Numbered from the stretch's first letter, positions 1 through 8,830 are shown. The stretch is 57,952 nucleotides of DNA from Lachnospiraceae bacterium (GCA_017440375.1 JAFSHK010000064.1:1-57952); one strand, 5' to 3'. The notes: generated by a model from the sequence alone, not told the origin. Numbers and translations are program-made.

Positions 1-90
1 AGGGAAAAATGTGTGTGTGTGATGGAACGTTTGCAAAATTACAGTCTATTATGCCCAAACTGCTATCACGAAAGCAGAGAGTTGCCATAA
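1..90 (+). CDS. C-terminal end of a Cys-rich protein (partial)
   Basis: The frame is open from the first base of the window to a TAA at 88-90. Its tail carries a CxC pair and a CPNCYHE motif, which looks like a zinc ribbon or the metal-binding end of an HNH-type endonuclease. Only about 29 residues are visible, so the family is a guess. It may be the true end of a gene that starts upstream or a remnant, since the next 900 bases also look eroded. No ribosome site precedes the internal ATG at 22. Confidence 0.3.
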   Translation, partial: REKCVCVMERLQNYSLLCPNCYHESRELP

Positions 91-137
91 CGGGAAAAGT
101 CGGAAAAGATACTTGGGGTGCATAATGGCAATAGAGT

Positions 138-166
138 GCCTTAAACTATAAGGCGACATTTTTGTG
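138..166 (+). terminator. Weak hairpin, possible terminator
   Basis: GCCTTA (138-143) pairs with TAAGGC (149-154) across a 5-nt loop, followed after GACA by a run of five T. The stem is short. It could end the partial upstream gene. Confidence 0.3.
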
Positions 167-188
167 TATTGTAGAGACAAACACATGA

Positions 189-218
189 TTGCAACAGGAG
201 AGGAATATAATATATAAT
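189..218 (+). promoter_or_regulatory. Sigma-A-type promoter for the MNT/HEPN pair
   Basis: TTGCAA (189-194) is 18 bp from TATAAT (213-218). It lies about 40 bp upstream of the nucleotidyltransferase start. Confidence 0.5.
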
Positions 219-260
219 ATAAAGGGAAGAACATGTATAAGATGAAAGGTAGTGATAAAG

Positions 261-551
261 ATGACAGATATTTCTACAATTAAAAAAGCTGTGACTCCTA
301 TTGCTCGTTCTTATGGGGTAAAAAGATTGTATTTATTTGGTTCTTATGCAAAGGGAAATGCTAATGAAAGCAGTGATGTAGATTTACTTGTGGAAAAAGG
401 AAAGCCGATGTCTTTATTGAAGCTTTCAGGAATGAGACAGAGCGTTCAAGAGGCTTTAAACCTTTCTGTTGATTTGATTACTACTACCGGAATAGAAGAA
501 TCGTTTCACAGAGAAATCGCGGGAACGGAGATATTGCTGTATGAAGAATAA
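261..551 (+). CDS. MNT-type nucleotidyltransferase (antitoxin of a HEPN/MNT pair)
   Basis: A 96-residue minimal nucleotidyltransferase. The signature is visible near residues 27-42: GSYAKG followed by SSDVDLLV, giving the Gly-Ser and the two metal-binding Asp of the pol-beta fold. The length matches the family. In known MNT-HEPN modules this protein modifies a Tyr near the HEPN active site with AMP and so neutralises the toxin. ATG 261 is preferred over GTG 252 because GAAAGG at 244-249 sits at a workable distance. Its stop overlaps the HEPN start by 11 nt, which suggests translational coupling. The enzyme looks intact although its partner is broken, so it may be an orphan. Confidence 0.8.
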   Translation: MTDISTIKKAVTPIARSYGVKRLYLFGSYAKGNANESSDVDLLVEKGKPMSLLKLSGMRQSVQEALNLSVDLITTTGIEESFHREIAGTEILLYEE

Positions 552-798
552 GGATATTATTGTTCTGAAAAAAATATTAGAGTATTGTAATCAAGTTTCA
601 GAAGCATGCAATATGTTTGATAATGATTATGATAAATTTGTGAATATTTCGGTTTTTCAAAATGCTTGTTGCATGTGTATTTTGCAGATTGGAGAATTAT
701 GTAAAGTGGTTTCAGAAGAACTAAAGGGGCAAGCAAAAGCAATTCCTCGCTTTTCTCAATTTATGAGTGGAATTAAAATATTTAATTCTACTAAATGA
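541..798 (+). pseudogene. Truncated HEPN (DUF86-like) toxin remnant
   Basis: The first ~67 residues look like the N-terminal half of a HEPN/DUF86 protein, including the conserved LQIGEL segment. The frame then departs from the family: where an IPW..I.GMRN..aH-type helix with the RxxxxH ribonuclease motif is expected, it reads IPRFSQFMSGIKIF and stops at 85 residues, against about 110 for the family. The catalytic Arg and His are therefore missing. Neither neighbouring frame supplies the lost part in the next 200 bases, so this looks like a deletion or rearrangement, not a single frameshift. Confidence 0.65.
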
Positions 799-918
799 TT
801 GAGAAGTGTTATAATTAGTAGGAAAAAAAATATGTGCAGACAGCATATCTTTTAGCAGATGATTCGGTGATAGAACGCAAATTTGGAGCATTATAAAAAT
901 GTTCAGGATAATTCCTAA

Positions 919-1020
919 ATATGTGGTTTCTATGGACTAGATAACAATGTCGAGATATGGTATTATCCATATGAATTTAATAGATGTTTGTCTGAAAGGA
1001 TGAGAAAAAAGTCCCCATGA
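919..1020 (+). pseudogene. Possible C-terminal remnant of an unknown gene
   Basis: A reading frame of about 33 codons without a start codon or ribosome site encodes an aromatic-rich tail (GFYGLDNNVEIWYYPYEF). It ends in TGA overlapping the ATG of the next gene as ATGA, the spacing typical of coupled operon genes. It may be what is left of a former upstream partner of the TraX-like gene. The family was not recognised, and the rest of 799-918 holds nothing clear. Confidence 0.25.
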
Positions 1021-1694
1021 AAGGATTATCAAGCAATCAATTGAAAATATTGGCGCTTATTGCAATGACTTGCGACCATGTTGGCAAGCAGCTATTGCCT
1101 CAATACGAAATACTACCTATCATCGGCAGACTGGCATTTCCGATTTTTGCATACATGATTGCAGAAGGGTGTAGATATACGAGAAACAGAAAGAAGTATT
1201 TTCTGACGATGTTCGCATTGGCATTCGTTTGTCAGGTTGTATATTTTGTGGCAATGGGCTCTTTGTACCAATGTGTTTTGGTGACATTTACCCTAGCGAT
1301 AGGTTTGATTTATGCAGTGGATTATGCGATGAAGCAGGGCACAGTAAAGGGATGGAGTCTTGCCGGCATGGCATTTTTAGGCGCGTATTTTATTTGCAAG
1401 GTTCTGCCGGATATACTGATGCACACGGATTTTGAAATTGATTATGGTATCTGGGGGGGGTTGTTGTCAGTTTTTGTTTATTTGGCAAATAACAAAACAC
1501 AGAAAATAGCACTTGCAACAGCCACGCTTATTCTACTGTCCTTTTCCATGGGCGGTAATCAGTGGTATTGTCTTTTTACGATTCCGCTTTTGTCACTCTA
1601 TAATGGGAAAAGAGGTCAGGCAAATTTAAAGAATCTCTTTTACATTTATTATCCAGCACATTTGGTTGGTATATATTTGATAGATTTGTTATAA
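1017..1694 (+). CDS. TraX family membrane protein
   Basis: A 225-residue polytopic membrane protein. The N-terminal pattern (SSNQLKILALIAMTCDHVG, then IIGRLAFPIFAYMIAEG and YTRNRKKY) is characteristic of the TraX family. TraX of the F plasmid is needed for N-acetylation of pilin, but chromosomal Firmicute members are of unknown function and none of the conjugation genes are here. About seven hydrophobic segments can be seen. The start is ATG 1017; the AAAGGA at 995-1000 is a rather distant ribosome site, so initiation may once have been coupled to the lost gene upstream. Confidence 0.8.
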   Translation: MKGLSSNQLKILALIAMTCDHVGKQLLPQYEILPIIGRLAFPIFAYMIAEGCRYTRNRKKYFLTMFALAFVCQVVYFVAMGSLYQCVLVTFTLAIGLIYAVDYAMKQGTVKGWSLAGMAFLGAYFICKVLPDILMHTDFEIDYGIWGGLLSVFVYLANNKTQKIALATATLILLSFSMGGNQWYCLFTIPLLSLYNGKRGQANLKNLFYIYYPAHLVGIYLIDLL

Positions 1695-1695
1695 T
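1666..1695 (+). promoter_or_regulatory. Promoter within the end of the TraX gene
   Basis: TTGGTA (1666-1671), an 18-bp spacer and TATAAT (1690-1695) precede the NhaC-type gene by about 47 bp. It would drive the catabolic operon from 1742 onward. Confidence 0.5.
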
Positions 1696-1741
1696 AGATA
1701 CATCTTTGTTAGAAAACGAAACATGGAGGTATCTATTTTTT

Positions 1742-3055
1742 ATGAAAGAAGCAAATTTTAAAGCACTTCTTCCCATTGGAGTTTTTCTGGTGCTGTATCT
1801 TGGACTTGGTATTTTGTTTGAGTATGTGTTAAAAATACCGATGGGATTCTATAATATTCCGATTGTAGTAGTGTTTCTGATTGCGTTATTAGTGGCATGC
1901 GTTCAGAATCCGAAGCTAAATTTTGATGAGAAATTAGGCATTATGGCAAAAGGTGTTGGTGATAAAAATATTATTACGATGGTACTTATTTTTATGGCAG
2001 CAGGTATTTTTGTTGGCGTAGTAGGAAGAAGTAGCGCGGAAAGCGTTGCTTATTTCCTTCTTTCTATTATTCCGGCGAAGTTTGCAGTATTAGTGCTTTT
2101 TATTGTTAGTGCGTTTGTATCTCTTGCAATGGGAACTTCTGTTGGTACGATTACTTTGATTGTACCGATTGCGGTAGCAGTAGCAAACAGCTCCGGTTTT
2201 GGGGTTCCGCTTTGTGTAGGTTCTGTTGTAGGCGGAGCGATGTTTGGTGACAATCTGTCCTTTATTTCCGATACAACAATTGCGGCTTGTAATGGACAAG
2301 GCTGTGCCATGAAGGATAAATTCCGCGAGAATTTTGGAATTGCATTACCGGCAGCATTACTAACAATGGTAGTGATTGTGATTCAGTCTTTTGGAACCGA
2401 TGTAGGTGAAGCGGTTATTCAAGATTATAATTTAATACAAATTATTCCTTATATTTTAGTATTATTAGGTGGTATTGTGGGCATCAATGTTTTTGTTGTG
2501 CTCATTATCGGTATCGTTTGTGGTGCAGTGATTATGCTGGCAACAGGAGCGACAGCAGCCACAGATATGCTTGCAAGCATGGGCAGCGGTGTATCCGGTA
2601 TGTTTGAAACAGCAATGGTAGCGATTCTGGTATCTGCTATTTGTGCTTTGATAACGGAATATGGTGGATTTGCAGCGTTATTGGCATTGATTAAGAAGGT
2701 CTTCAAGGGTAAAAAAGGCGGTATGCTTGGCATGGGCTTATTAGTCGGCGCAATGGATATTGCTACGGCGAATAATACGGTTGCGATTGTTATGGCGAAT
2801 CCGATTGCGAAAGAAATGTCTGATAACTATGGCATTTCTTCAAGAAAAGCAGCTTCCATTCTGGATACATTTTCCTGTATTTTTCAAGGAATCATTCCTT
2901 ATGGTGCGCAGATGTTAGTAGCAGTTTCCGTAACAGCAGAGCTTGGTTGTGCGACATCCTCATTCCAAATTATTCCGCATTTAATATATCCATATATGTT
3001 GTTGCTTAGTTCTTTCGTATTTGTTTTTGCTATTCCAGAGAAAAAGAAGGCATAG
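1742..3055 (+). CDS. NhaC-type Na+/H+ antiporter family protein
   Basis: A 437-residue protein with about eleven to twelve hydrophobic segments. The central block AMGTSVGTITLIVPIA and GGAMFGDNLSFISDTTIAA is diagnostic of the NhaC family (ion transporter superfamily). Known members exchange Na+ or carboxylated solutes for protons. ATG 1742 is preferred to the TTG at 1706 because GGAGG (1725-1729) lies 12 nt upstream. Only 10 nt separate it from the GH2 gene, so it probably belongs to the same transcript and may import an anionic sugar or keep ion balance during uptake. The substrate cannot be read from the sequence. Confidence 0.85.
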   Translation: MKEANFKALLPIGVFLVLYLGLGILFEYVLKIPMGFYNIPIVVVFLIALLVACVQNPKLNFDEKLGIMAKGVGDKNIITMVLIFMAAGIFVGVVGRSSAESVAYFLLSIIPAKFAVLVLFIVSAFVSLAMGTSVGTITLIVPIAVAVANSSGFGVPLCVGSVVGGAMFGDNLSFISDTTIAACNGQGCAMKDKFRENFGIALPAALLTMVVIVIQSFGTDVGEAVIQDYNLIQIIPYILVLLGGIVGINVFVVLIIGIVCGAVIMLATGATAATDMLASMGSGVSGMFETAMVAILVSAICALITEYGGFAALLALIKKVFKGKKGGMLGMGLLVGAMDIATANNTVAIVMANPIAKEMSDNYGISSRKAASILDTFSCIFQGIIPYGAQMLVAVSVTAELGCATSSFQIIPHLIYPYMLLLSSFVFVFAIPEKKKA

Positions 3056-3065
3056 GAGAGTTTAA

Positions 3066-4880
3066 ATGGGTAAATATTATGAGTTTACCAAAAGAAAAAG
3101 TGAATTCTGCGAATTGCTTACAGAGGCAGCAGAGCAGGAGAAGCATAGAAGTGGATGGAAGCAATATCCAAGACCACAGATGAAAAGAGAACAATATTAT
3201 ATTTTGGATAAAAATTGGAATATGAATGGACAACCCATTCGTGTTCCGTTTCCGCCGCAGTCTGTTTTGTCAGAATATCAAGATCCGGTTGGAGATTATT
3301 TGACCTATGAGACAACCTTTGTGATTCCGAATAGTTTTACACAAGAGGGGATACTGTTACATTTCGGTGCAGTAGACCAGATTGCCCAGGTGTGGGTAAA
3401 TGATACGTACATGGGCCAACATGAGGGTGGGTATCTAATGTATACATTAGATATTTCAAATGTTGTAAAACGTGAGGAAAACAATAATCTTGTTGTAAAA
3501 GTAACGGATGAATTGTCGAAGCTTTATCCTTATGGAAAGCAACGTAAAAAGCGTGGCGGCATGTGGTATACGCCAATTAGTGGTATTTGGCAGAGTGTAT
3601 GGCTGGAAAATGTTCCGGCTTCTTATATACAAAATGTAATTTTAAAACCGGATTTGGAAGGTATTCATGTTCATGTGGAAATGTCACGCGTGCAAGGGAT
3701 GATGCAGGTGACAAGCAATTCGGGAGCACACGATGCAGTGACAGGAGGCAAGACTTGTAAGAGTTTTGAAGCAGACATTATTTTGGATAATGGTGAAGTT
3801 CTGACACAGTCTTTCGATAGTACGGAAGGTTATATCCGCCTGTCTGATTTTGAGTGTGCAGATGGCAGTCGTTATGAGCCGAAGCTTTGGACACCGGAAG
3901 AACCATATTTGTATAGGATGAAAATTCGAGCCGCAGAGGATGAAGTAGAAACATATTTTGCGCTCCGTACCATTGTCATTCGAGAAGTAGAGGGTTGTAA
4001 ACGTGTGTGCTTAAACGACAAGCCAATCTTTTTTCATGGTGTCTTAGATCAGGGATATTTTAGTGACGGCATCTTTTTGCCGGCAGAACCGGAAGAGTAC
4101 GAAAGAGACATTTTGCGCATGAAGGAGCTTGGTTTTAATATGCTTCGAAAGCATATTAAAGTGGAGCCGGAATGTTTCTATTATTATTGTGATAAACTCG
4201 GTATGCTTGTCATGCAGGATATGGTGAATAATGGTGGTTATTCATTTCTGCGGGATACCGGTCTCCCTACGATTGGAATTAAGAAGAAAAAGGACACAGG
4301 TGGCAGAGAGAATAAGAGAAAACAGATTTTCAGACAACATACGGAACAGACGATAAAACAGCTTTATAATCATCCTTGTATTGTGGCATATACGATTTTT
4401 AATGAAGGTTGGGGACAGTTTGATAGTGATGCCATGTATGATTTTGTGAAAAAGTTGGATGACTCCAGATTGGTTGATTCTACTTCTGGTTGGTTCTGGC
4501 AGGAAAAAAATGATTTTGACAGCGAGCATATTTATTTCAGAACAGTTGATTTAAAGGTGCAGGACAGACCTCTATTCGTATCAGAGTGCGGTGGTTTTAC
4601 TCGTGCGATAGAAGGGCATCAATATAATACAAAGCGTTCTTATGGTTACGGAAGTGTAGCCGATGAGAAGGAATTAACCGATAAGATTGTCGATATGTAT
4701 GAGAAAATGATACTACCTGGGATTTCAGAGGGCATTTGTGGCTGCATTTACACACAGTTAAGCGATGTAGAGGATGAAGTCAATGGTCTGTATACTTACG
4801 ATAGGAAAGTGTGCAAAGTGAACCGGGAAGTCATGGTTGCATTAGCAGAAAAAATGAAGGCTAAACTGAGAATGAAGTAG
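3066..4880 (+). CDS. Glycoside hydrolase family 2 beta-glycosidase
   Basis: A 604-residue enzyme with the GH2 order: sugar-binding jelly roll (about 45-185), immunoglobulin-like domain (about 190-305) and a catalytic TIM barrel from about 310. The acid/base is E447 in FNEGWGQ and the likely nucleophile is E507 in FVSECGGF. No signal peptide is present, so it acts in the cytoplasm on an imported substrate. Length is close to beta-glucuronidases, but the SEYG and NxKG motifs of that group are not seen, so a beta-galactosidase or another GH2 activity is equally possible. It is followed after 17 nt by a sugar kinase and then an aldolase, which suggests that the released sugar is phosphorylated and cleaved. 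Confidence 0.85.
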   Translation: MGKYYEFTKRKSEFCELLTEAAEQEKHRSGWKQYPRPQMKREQYYILDKNWNMNGQPIRVPFPPQSVLSEYQDPVGDYLTYETTFVIPNSFTQEGILLHFGAVDQIAQVWVNDTYMGQHEGGYLMYTLDISNVVKREENNNLVVKVTDELSKLYPYGKQRKKRGGMWYTPISGIWQSVWLENVPASYIQNVILKPDLEGIHVHVEMSRVQGMMQVTSNSGAHDAVTGGKTCKSFEADIILDNGEVLTQSFDSTEGYIRLSDFECADGSRYEPKLWTPEEPYLYRMKIRAAEDEVETYFALRTIVIREVEGCKRVCLNDKPIFFHGVLDQGYFSDGIFLPAEPEEYERDILRMKELGFNMLRKHIKVEPECFYYYCDKLGMLVMQDMVNNGGYSFLRDTGLPTIGIKKKKDTGGRENKRKQIFRQHTEQTIKQLYNHPCIVAYTIFNEGWGQFDSDAMYDFVKKLDDSRLVDSTSGWFWQEKNDFDSEHIYFRTVDLKVQDRPLFVSECGGFTRAIEGHQYNTKRSYGYGSVADEKELTDKIVDMYEKMILPGISEGICGCIYTQLSDVEDEVNGLYTYDRKVCKVNREVMVALAEKMKAKLRMK

Positions 4881-4897
4881 GAATAGTGGGGGTGCGG

Positions 4898-5962
4898 ATG
4901 AAGAAGAAAGTTATCGTTGCGGGGCATATTTGTTTGGATATTACACCGATTTTCCCGGATAAAAAAGTGAATACGCTATCGGAAATCATGATACCGGGTA
5001 AATTATTACAGGTAGAGCAAGCAGATGTGCATACAGGTGGTGCGGTAGCCAATACCGGTCTTGCCATGAAGCTTATGGGTGCTGATGTTTCTTTGAAGGG
5101 AAAAGTAGGCGAGGATGCTTTCGGTGAAATGATTTTGGAAATTCTGGATAAGTATGAGGCAAAGGAAGGTATGCTGGTATCGGCGGAAGAATCTACTTCT
5201 TATTCGGTGGTGTTGGCGGTACCGGGAATTGACCGGATTTTTCTGCATAATCCGGGAGCGAATCATAGCTTCAAGGCAGCGGATATTTCGAAGGAAGAGT
5301 TAGAGGAAGCAACACTTTTGCATTTTGGTTATCCGCCGCTTATGAAATCTATGTATGAAAACGAGGGACAGGAGCTTCTTTTGCTGATGCAGAAGGCAAA
5401 AGAGGCAGGATGCGCGACTTCTCTTGATATGGCGGCAATTGATGCAGATTCAGAAGCGGGTAGAATGGATTGGAAGGTTATTCTTCGAAAAGTTTTGCCA
5501 TATATAGACTATTTTGTGCCGAGTGTGGAAGAACTATGTTTTATGTTAGACCGTGAACGTTTTGCTTCCTGGCAGAAACGGGCTGGTGATAGAGATATAA
5601 CAGAAATACTGGATGTGGATAAAGATGTAAAACCATTGGCAGATATGTGCATGGAATATGGTGCAAAAACTTTATTGATTAAGTGTGGTGCCCCGGGGAT
5701 TTATTATCGGACATCGGAGAAAGAAGGTTTTGAAAAATCTTATGTGCCGGAGAAAATATTATCAGGAACCGGTGCAGGGGATACTTGCATTGCTGCTTTT
5801 CTGGTGGCAATGTTAGAAGGCTATTCTTTGGAAGATGCGTTGCATTTTGCGGTAGCACAGGGCGCTTGCTGCGTGGCAGCCTATGATGCGCTGAGTGGTT
5901 TGAAGACTTTACCGGAGTTAAAGGCAAAAATTGATTCCGGTTGGAAGAAGCAAGAAGTATAG
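4898..5962 (+). CDS. PfkB family carbohydrate kinase
   Basis: A 354-residue ribokinase-like kinase. The N-terminal part has the sugar-binding HTGGAVANTG segment (about 45-54) and the C-terminal part the GTGAGD signature at 290-295, with D295 as catalytic base. It is longer than the usual ~310 residues, with extra sequence at about 215-245. ATG 4898 is chosen over GTG 4886 because the G-rich GTGGGGGTG lies directly upstream as ribosome site. The gene sits between a glycosidase and a class II aldolase, so phosphorylation of a keto- or deoxy-sugar (for example 2-keto-3-deoxygluconate, fructose 1-phosphate or tagatose 6-phosphate) fits; which one is not decidable. Confidence 0.85.
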   Translation: MKKKVIVAGHICLDITPIFPDKKVNTLSEIMIPGKLLQVEQADVHTGGAVANTGLAMKLMGADVSLKGKVGEDAFGEMILEILDKYEAKEGMLVSAEESTSYSVVLAVPGIDRIFLHNPGANHSFKAADISKEELEEATLLHFGYPPLMKSMYENEGQELLLLMQKAKEAGCATSLDMAAIDADSEAGRMDWKVILRKVLPYIDYFVPSVEELCFMLDRERFASWQKRAGDRDITEILDVDKDVKPLADMCMEYGAKTLLIKCGAPGIYYRTSEKEGFEKSYVPEKILSGTGAGDTCIAAFLVAMLEGYSLEDALHFAVAQGACCVAAYDALSGLKTLPELKAKIDSGWKKQEV

Positions 5963-6012
5963 AAGCATTCGCGATGGGCGAAAAGGTAAAAACAGATGTG
6001 GGGGATGAAACT

Positions 6013-6858
6013 ATGTTAGTGACGATGAATGATTTATTATTACCCGCTAAGGAAAAGGGGTATGGGATAGGTTTCTTTAATGCAGTGAATGTGGAGATGG
6101 CACGAGCAGTTATTGAAACGGCAGAGGAACTGCGTGCACCGGTTATGGTAGGAACTGCGGAAATTTTGTTGCCGGCAATGGATTTAGAGAGAGTAGCAGA
6201 GTATTTGATTCCGATGGCAAAGAAAGCAACCGTTCCTGTCTGTGTTCATTATGACCACGGACTTACCTTTGCACGTTGCATGGAGGCTTTGCAACTAGGA
6301 TTTACATCAATTATGTACGATTGCTCTACAACTTCTTATGAAGAAAACGTGGTGCAGGTTGCAGAAATGGTCAAAATTTGTCATGCAATGGGAGTTACAG
6401 TAGAAGGCGAACTGGGACATGTTGGTGATAATGAAGGAGCAGGAAAATTGACAAATCCGAGCGATTTTTATACTGACCCTGATATGGCAGCTGATTATGT
6501 AACACGTACCGGAGTAGATTCGCTGGCGGTAGCGGTAGGAAATGCGCATGGTGATTACAAATTTCCGCCCAAGCTTGATTTTGAACGTATTGATGCGATT
6601 GCAAAGAAAACGAGGCTCCCGCTTGTGCTTCATGGAGGCAGCGGACTAGCAGATGAAGATTTTCGTGTGGCAGTGCAGAAGGGTATTTGTAAGGTGAATA
6701 TTTTTACCGATATTGATAAGGCGGGAAAAGCCGGAGTAGAAGCCGGAATTGCTGCTGGAGAGAAAACCATGATGGGCTTGATTCCATATGAAATTGCGGC
6801 TATGAAAAAGGTGGTCGAAGAGAAAATAAAATTATTTGGTTCTCTTAACCAAGCATAG
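6013..6858 (+). CDS. Class II fructose/tagatose-bisphosphate-type aldolase
   Basis: A 281-residue zinc aldolase of the FbaA/GatY/KbaY family. YDHG near residue 85, the EGELGHVGDNEG segment, the AVGNAHG segment and the LHGGSG loop are the catalytic and metal-binding parts. ATG 6013 is taken as the start because GGGGG at 6001-6005 precedes it; upstream in-frame codons would overlap the kinase gene. It is one of two class II aldolases in the window and is clearly different from the longer one at 27964, so it is probably dedicated to the pathway of the GH2 operon rather than to glycolysis. Confidence 0.85.
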   Translation: MLVTMNDLLLPAKEKGYGIGFFNAVNVEMARAVIETAEELRAPVMVGTAEILLPAMDLERVAEYLIPMAKKATVPVCVHYDHGLTFARCMEALQLGFTSIMYDCSTTSYEENVVQVAEMVKICHAMGVTVEGELGHVGDNEGAGKLTNPSDFYTDPDMAADYVTRTGVDSLAVAVGNAHGDYKFPPKLDFERIDAIAKKTRLPLVLHGGSGLADEDFRVAVQKGICKVNIFTDIDKAGKAGVEAGIAAGEKTMMGLIPYEIAAMKKVVEEKIKLFGSLNQA

Positions 6859-6877
6859 AGAAAGGCGTATAGCATGA

Positions 6878-6964
6878 ACTTTCTGGAAGACTTATGGAGA
6901 ACATATTTTGATTATTGATGAAATGGATGCAGAAAAGGGAACAGTAAGATTTCGTGAGCAATAG
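6878..6964 (+). other. Possible degraded C-terminal reading frame
   Basis: The 142-nt gap between aldolase and membrane protein holds a stop-to-stop frame of 28 codons ending in DEMDAEKGTVRFREQ. It has a protein-like composition but no start or ribosome site. It may be the tail of a lost gene. Confidence 0.2.
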
Positions 6965-7000
6965 TAAAATATTTTGTGATAACGATATGGAGGATGAACA

Positions 7001-7654
7001 ATGGAAGATAAGACAAAAAGAATATGCATGAGCATTTTTGGTGTACTTGTGTGTGGAATTAGTGTAGGCTTTTTTAAGCGAGCAGCATTTGGTGTGGATC
7101 CGTTTCAGTCTTTGATGAGCGGTCTTGATGCGTTGATTCCTATTAGCTTCGGGACGTTGTATGTCATTGTAAACGGCTTGCTTCTTATTTTTGGATTACT
7201 TGCAGATAAACATTATGTGGGAATAGCAACTTTTATTAATCTCTTCTTATTAGGGTATGTAGTAGAGTTCTCATATAATTTCCTGCTTACTATGTTTCCT
7301 GACTTGCAGATGGCAGGAAGAATTGGATTTTTCTTGTTTGGAATCGTGATTTTATGTCTTGCATCGTCCTTTTATATTACAGCAGATTTGGGGGTATCTA
7401 CTTATGATGCCATTTCGCTGATTGTAGCCAACACCTGGCATGTGTGGAAATTCCGCTATTGTAGGATTGTCAGTGATGTTATTTGTGTTATTGTTGGTAC
7501 AATGTTGTATTTACTTGCCGGAGGCAATGTACGTGGTCTGGCAGCAATTGTAGGAGTGGGAACGATTGTGACTGCATTTTTTATGGGACCGTTAATTGAA
7601 TTTTTTAGCGTGCATGTGGCATTGCCATTTTTACAAAAAGGAAACAGGAAGTAA
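7001..7654 (+). CDS. YczE/YitT-like integral membrane protein
   Basis: A 217-residue protein with six to seven membrane segments. The N-terminal motif GISVGFFKRAAFGVDPFQSL and the later ADLGVSTYDAISL are internal repeats seen in the YczE/YyaS family, which has no firm biochemical function. GGAGG at 6989-6993 is a strong ribosome site. It is followed after 8 nt by an anion permease, so the two are surely cotranscribed; a role in export or uptake of a pathway metabolite is only a guess. Confidence 0.75.
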   Translation: MEDKTKRICMSIFGVLVCGISVGFFKRAAFGVDPFQSLMSGLDALIPISFGTLYVIVNGLLLIFGLLADKHYVGIATFINLFLLGYVVEFSYNFLLTMFPDLQMAGRIGFFLFGIVILCLASSFYITADLGVSTYDAISLIVANTWHVWKFRYCRIVSDVICVIVGTMLYLLAGGNVRGLAAIVGVGTIVTAFFMGPLIEFFSVHVALPFLQKGNRK

Positions 7655-7662
7655 GGTGTACA

Positions 7663-8790
7663 ATGAAAAAATTAATACTATGGATAAAACAGGAAACGGT
7701 GCTGGGTATTGCACTTATTCTGGCAGTTGTATCTGCATTTGTGATTCCGCCGGATATAGAATATCTGAAATACATTGATTTTCGTACACTGGCGATTTTG
7801 TTCTGCCTGATGAGTGTTATGGCGGGATTGCGAGAGATTGGTGCATTTGAGGCAATGGCACAAAAGATGCTTGGCAAGGTGAAAAATGTGTGGCAGCTTG
7901 TGATGATTTTGATACTGCTTTGTTTCTTTTTCAGTATGTTAATCACAAATGATGTAGCGTTAATTACTTTTGTGCCGTTTACTTTTATTGTATTGGATTT
8001 GCTGCCGTCAGGAGCGAAGGAAAAATGGATAATTCCGCTTGTTGTAATGCAGACAATTGCAGCGAATTTAGGAAGTATGTTAACGCCGATTGGAAATCCA
8101 CAGAATCTATATTTGTATGGAAAAGCCGGTATTAGCCTGGGCAGCTTTATTTGGCTGATGTTACCTTATACAGCGCTTTCCTTTCTTTTATTGTGTACTT
8201 TTGCCATTCTAAAAGGAAAAGACGACAAAGCACGGGTACAGGTGGCATTTGAGAATATCGTACATATAACAGAAAGAAAAAAGTTGATTATATATTTGGG
8301 TTTATTTTTTTTCAGTCTGCTTACTGTGGCGAAAGTGGTACCTTACGGAGTTTCGCTGTGTCTGACAATTATAGTGGTTTTGATAGTAGATAGAAAGATT
8401 TTGAAAAAAGTGGATTACTCCCTGCTTCTGACATTTGTCGGTTTTTTTATTTTTATCGGAAATATGGGAAGGCTGGAAGCTTTTCGTGAATTTCTGGCAG
8501 AGATTATGGAAGGCAAAGAGGTTATTACAGCAGTACTGGCAAGTCAGGTTATCAGTAACGTACCGGCAGCATTGCTTTTATCCGGTTTTACGCAGGAAAC
8601 AGAGACTTTAATTGTAGGAACGAACCTGGGGGGACTTGGTACACTGATTGCATCTATGGCAAGCTTGATTTCCTATAAATATATTGTGCGGGAAGATGGC
8701 GCATTGAAAAAGAAATATTTTCTGTACTTTACAGGTGCTAATATCGCGTTTTTATTGTTTTTGTTATGTTTGTATGGAATTATACAGTGA
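7663..8790 (+). CDS. SLC13/ArsB-NhaD-type permease
   Basis: A 375-residue protein with about ten to eleven membrane segments. The segments TNDVALITFVPF and SMLTPIGNPQNLYL match the conserved hairpin signatures of the ion transporter superfamily (ArsB, NhaD, citrate and dicarboxylate carriers). It is short for the family (usually 410-450), but start and end look complete. It closes the run that begins at 1742, before the strong terminator. Together with the NhaC-like protein it suggests that the operon handles a charged compound. Confidence 0.8.
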   Translation: MKKLILWIKQETVLGIALILAVVSAFVIPPDIEYLKYIDFRTLAILFCLMSVMAGLREIGAFEAMAQKMLGKVKNVWQLVMILILLCFFFSMLITNDVALITFVPFTFIVLDLLPSGAKEKWIIPLVVMQTIAANLGSMLTPIGNPQNLYLYGKAGISLGSFIWLMLPYTALSFLLLCTFAILKGKDDKARVQVAFENIVHITERKKLIIYLGLFFFSLLTVAKVVPYGVSLCLTIIVVLIVDRKILKKVDYSLLLTFVGFFIFIGNMGRLEAFREFLAEIMEGKEVITAVLASQVISNVPAALLLSGFTQETETLIVGTNLGGLGTLIASMASLISYKYIVREDGALKKKYFLYFTGANIAFLLFLLCLYGIIQ

Positions 8791-8830
8791 GAAAATTTAA
8801 GTAAGAAAATACCAAATGAAGACTATTTAG

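Noticed and set aside
5006..5266. Reverse-strand frame inside the PfkB kinase gene
   Set aside because: Shadow frame; composition rich in His, Arg and Cys and no start signals.
7596..7778. Forward reading frame across the junction of the YczE-like and SLC13 genes
   Set aside because: It is a shifted frame over the end of one gene and the start of the next, without ribosome site and with Cys-rich, non-protein-like composition.
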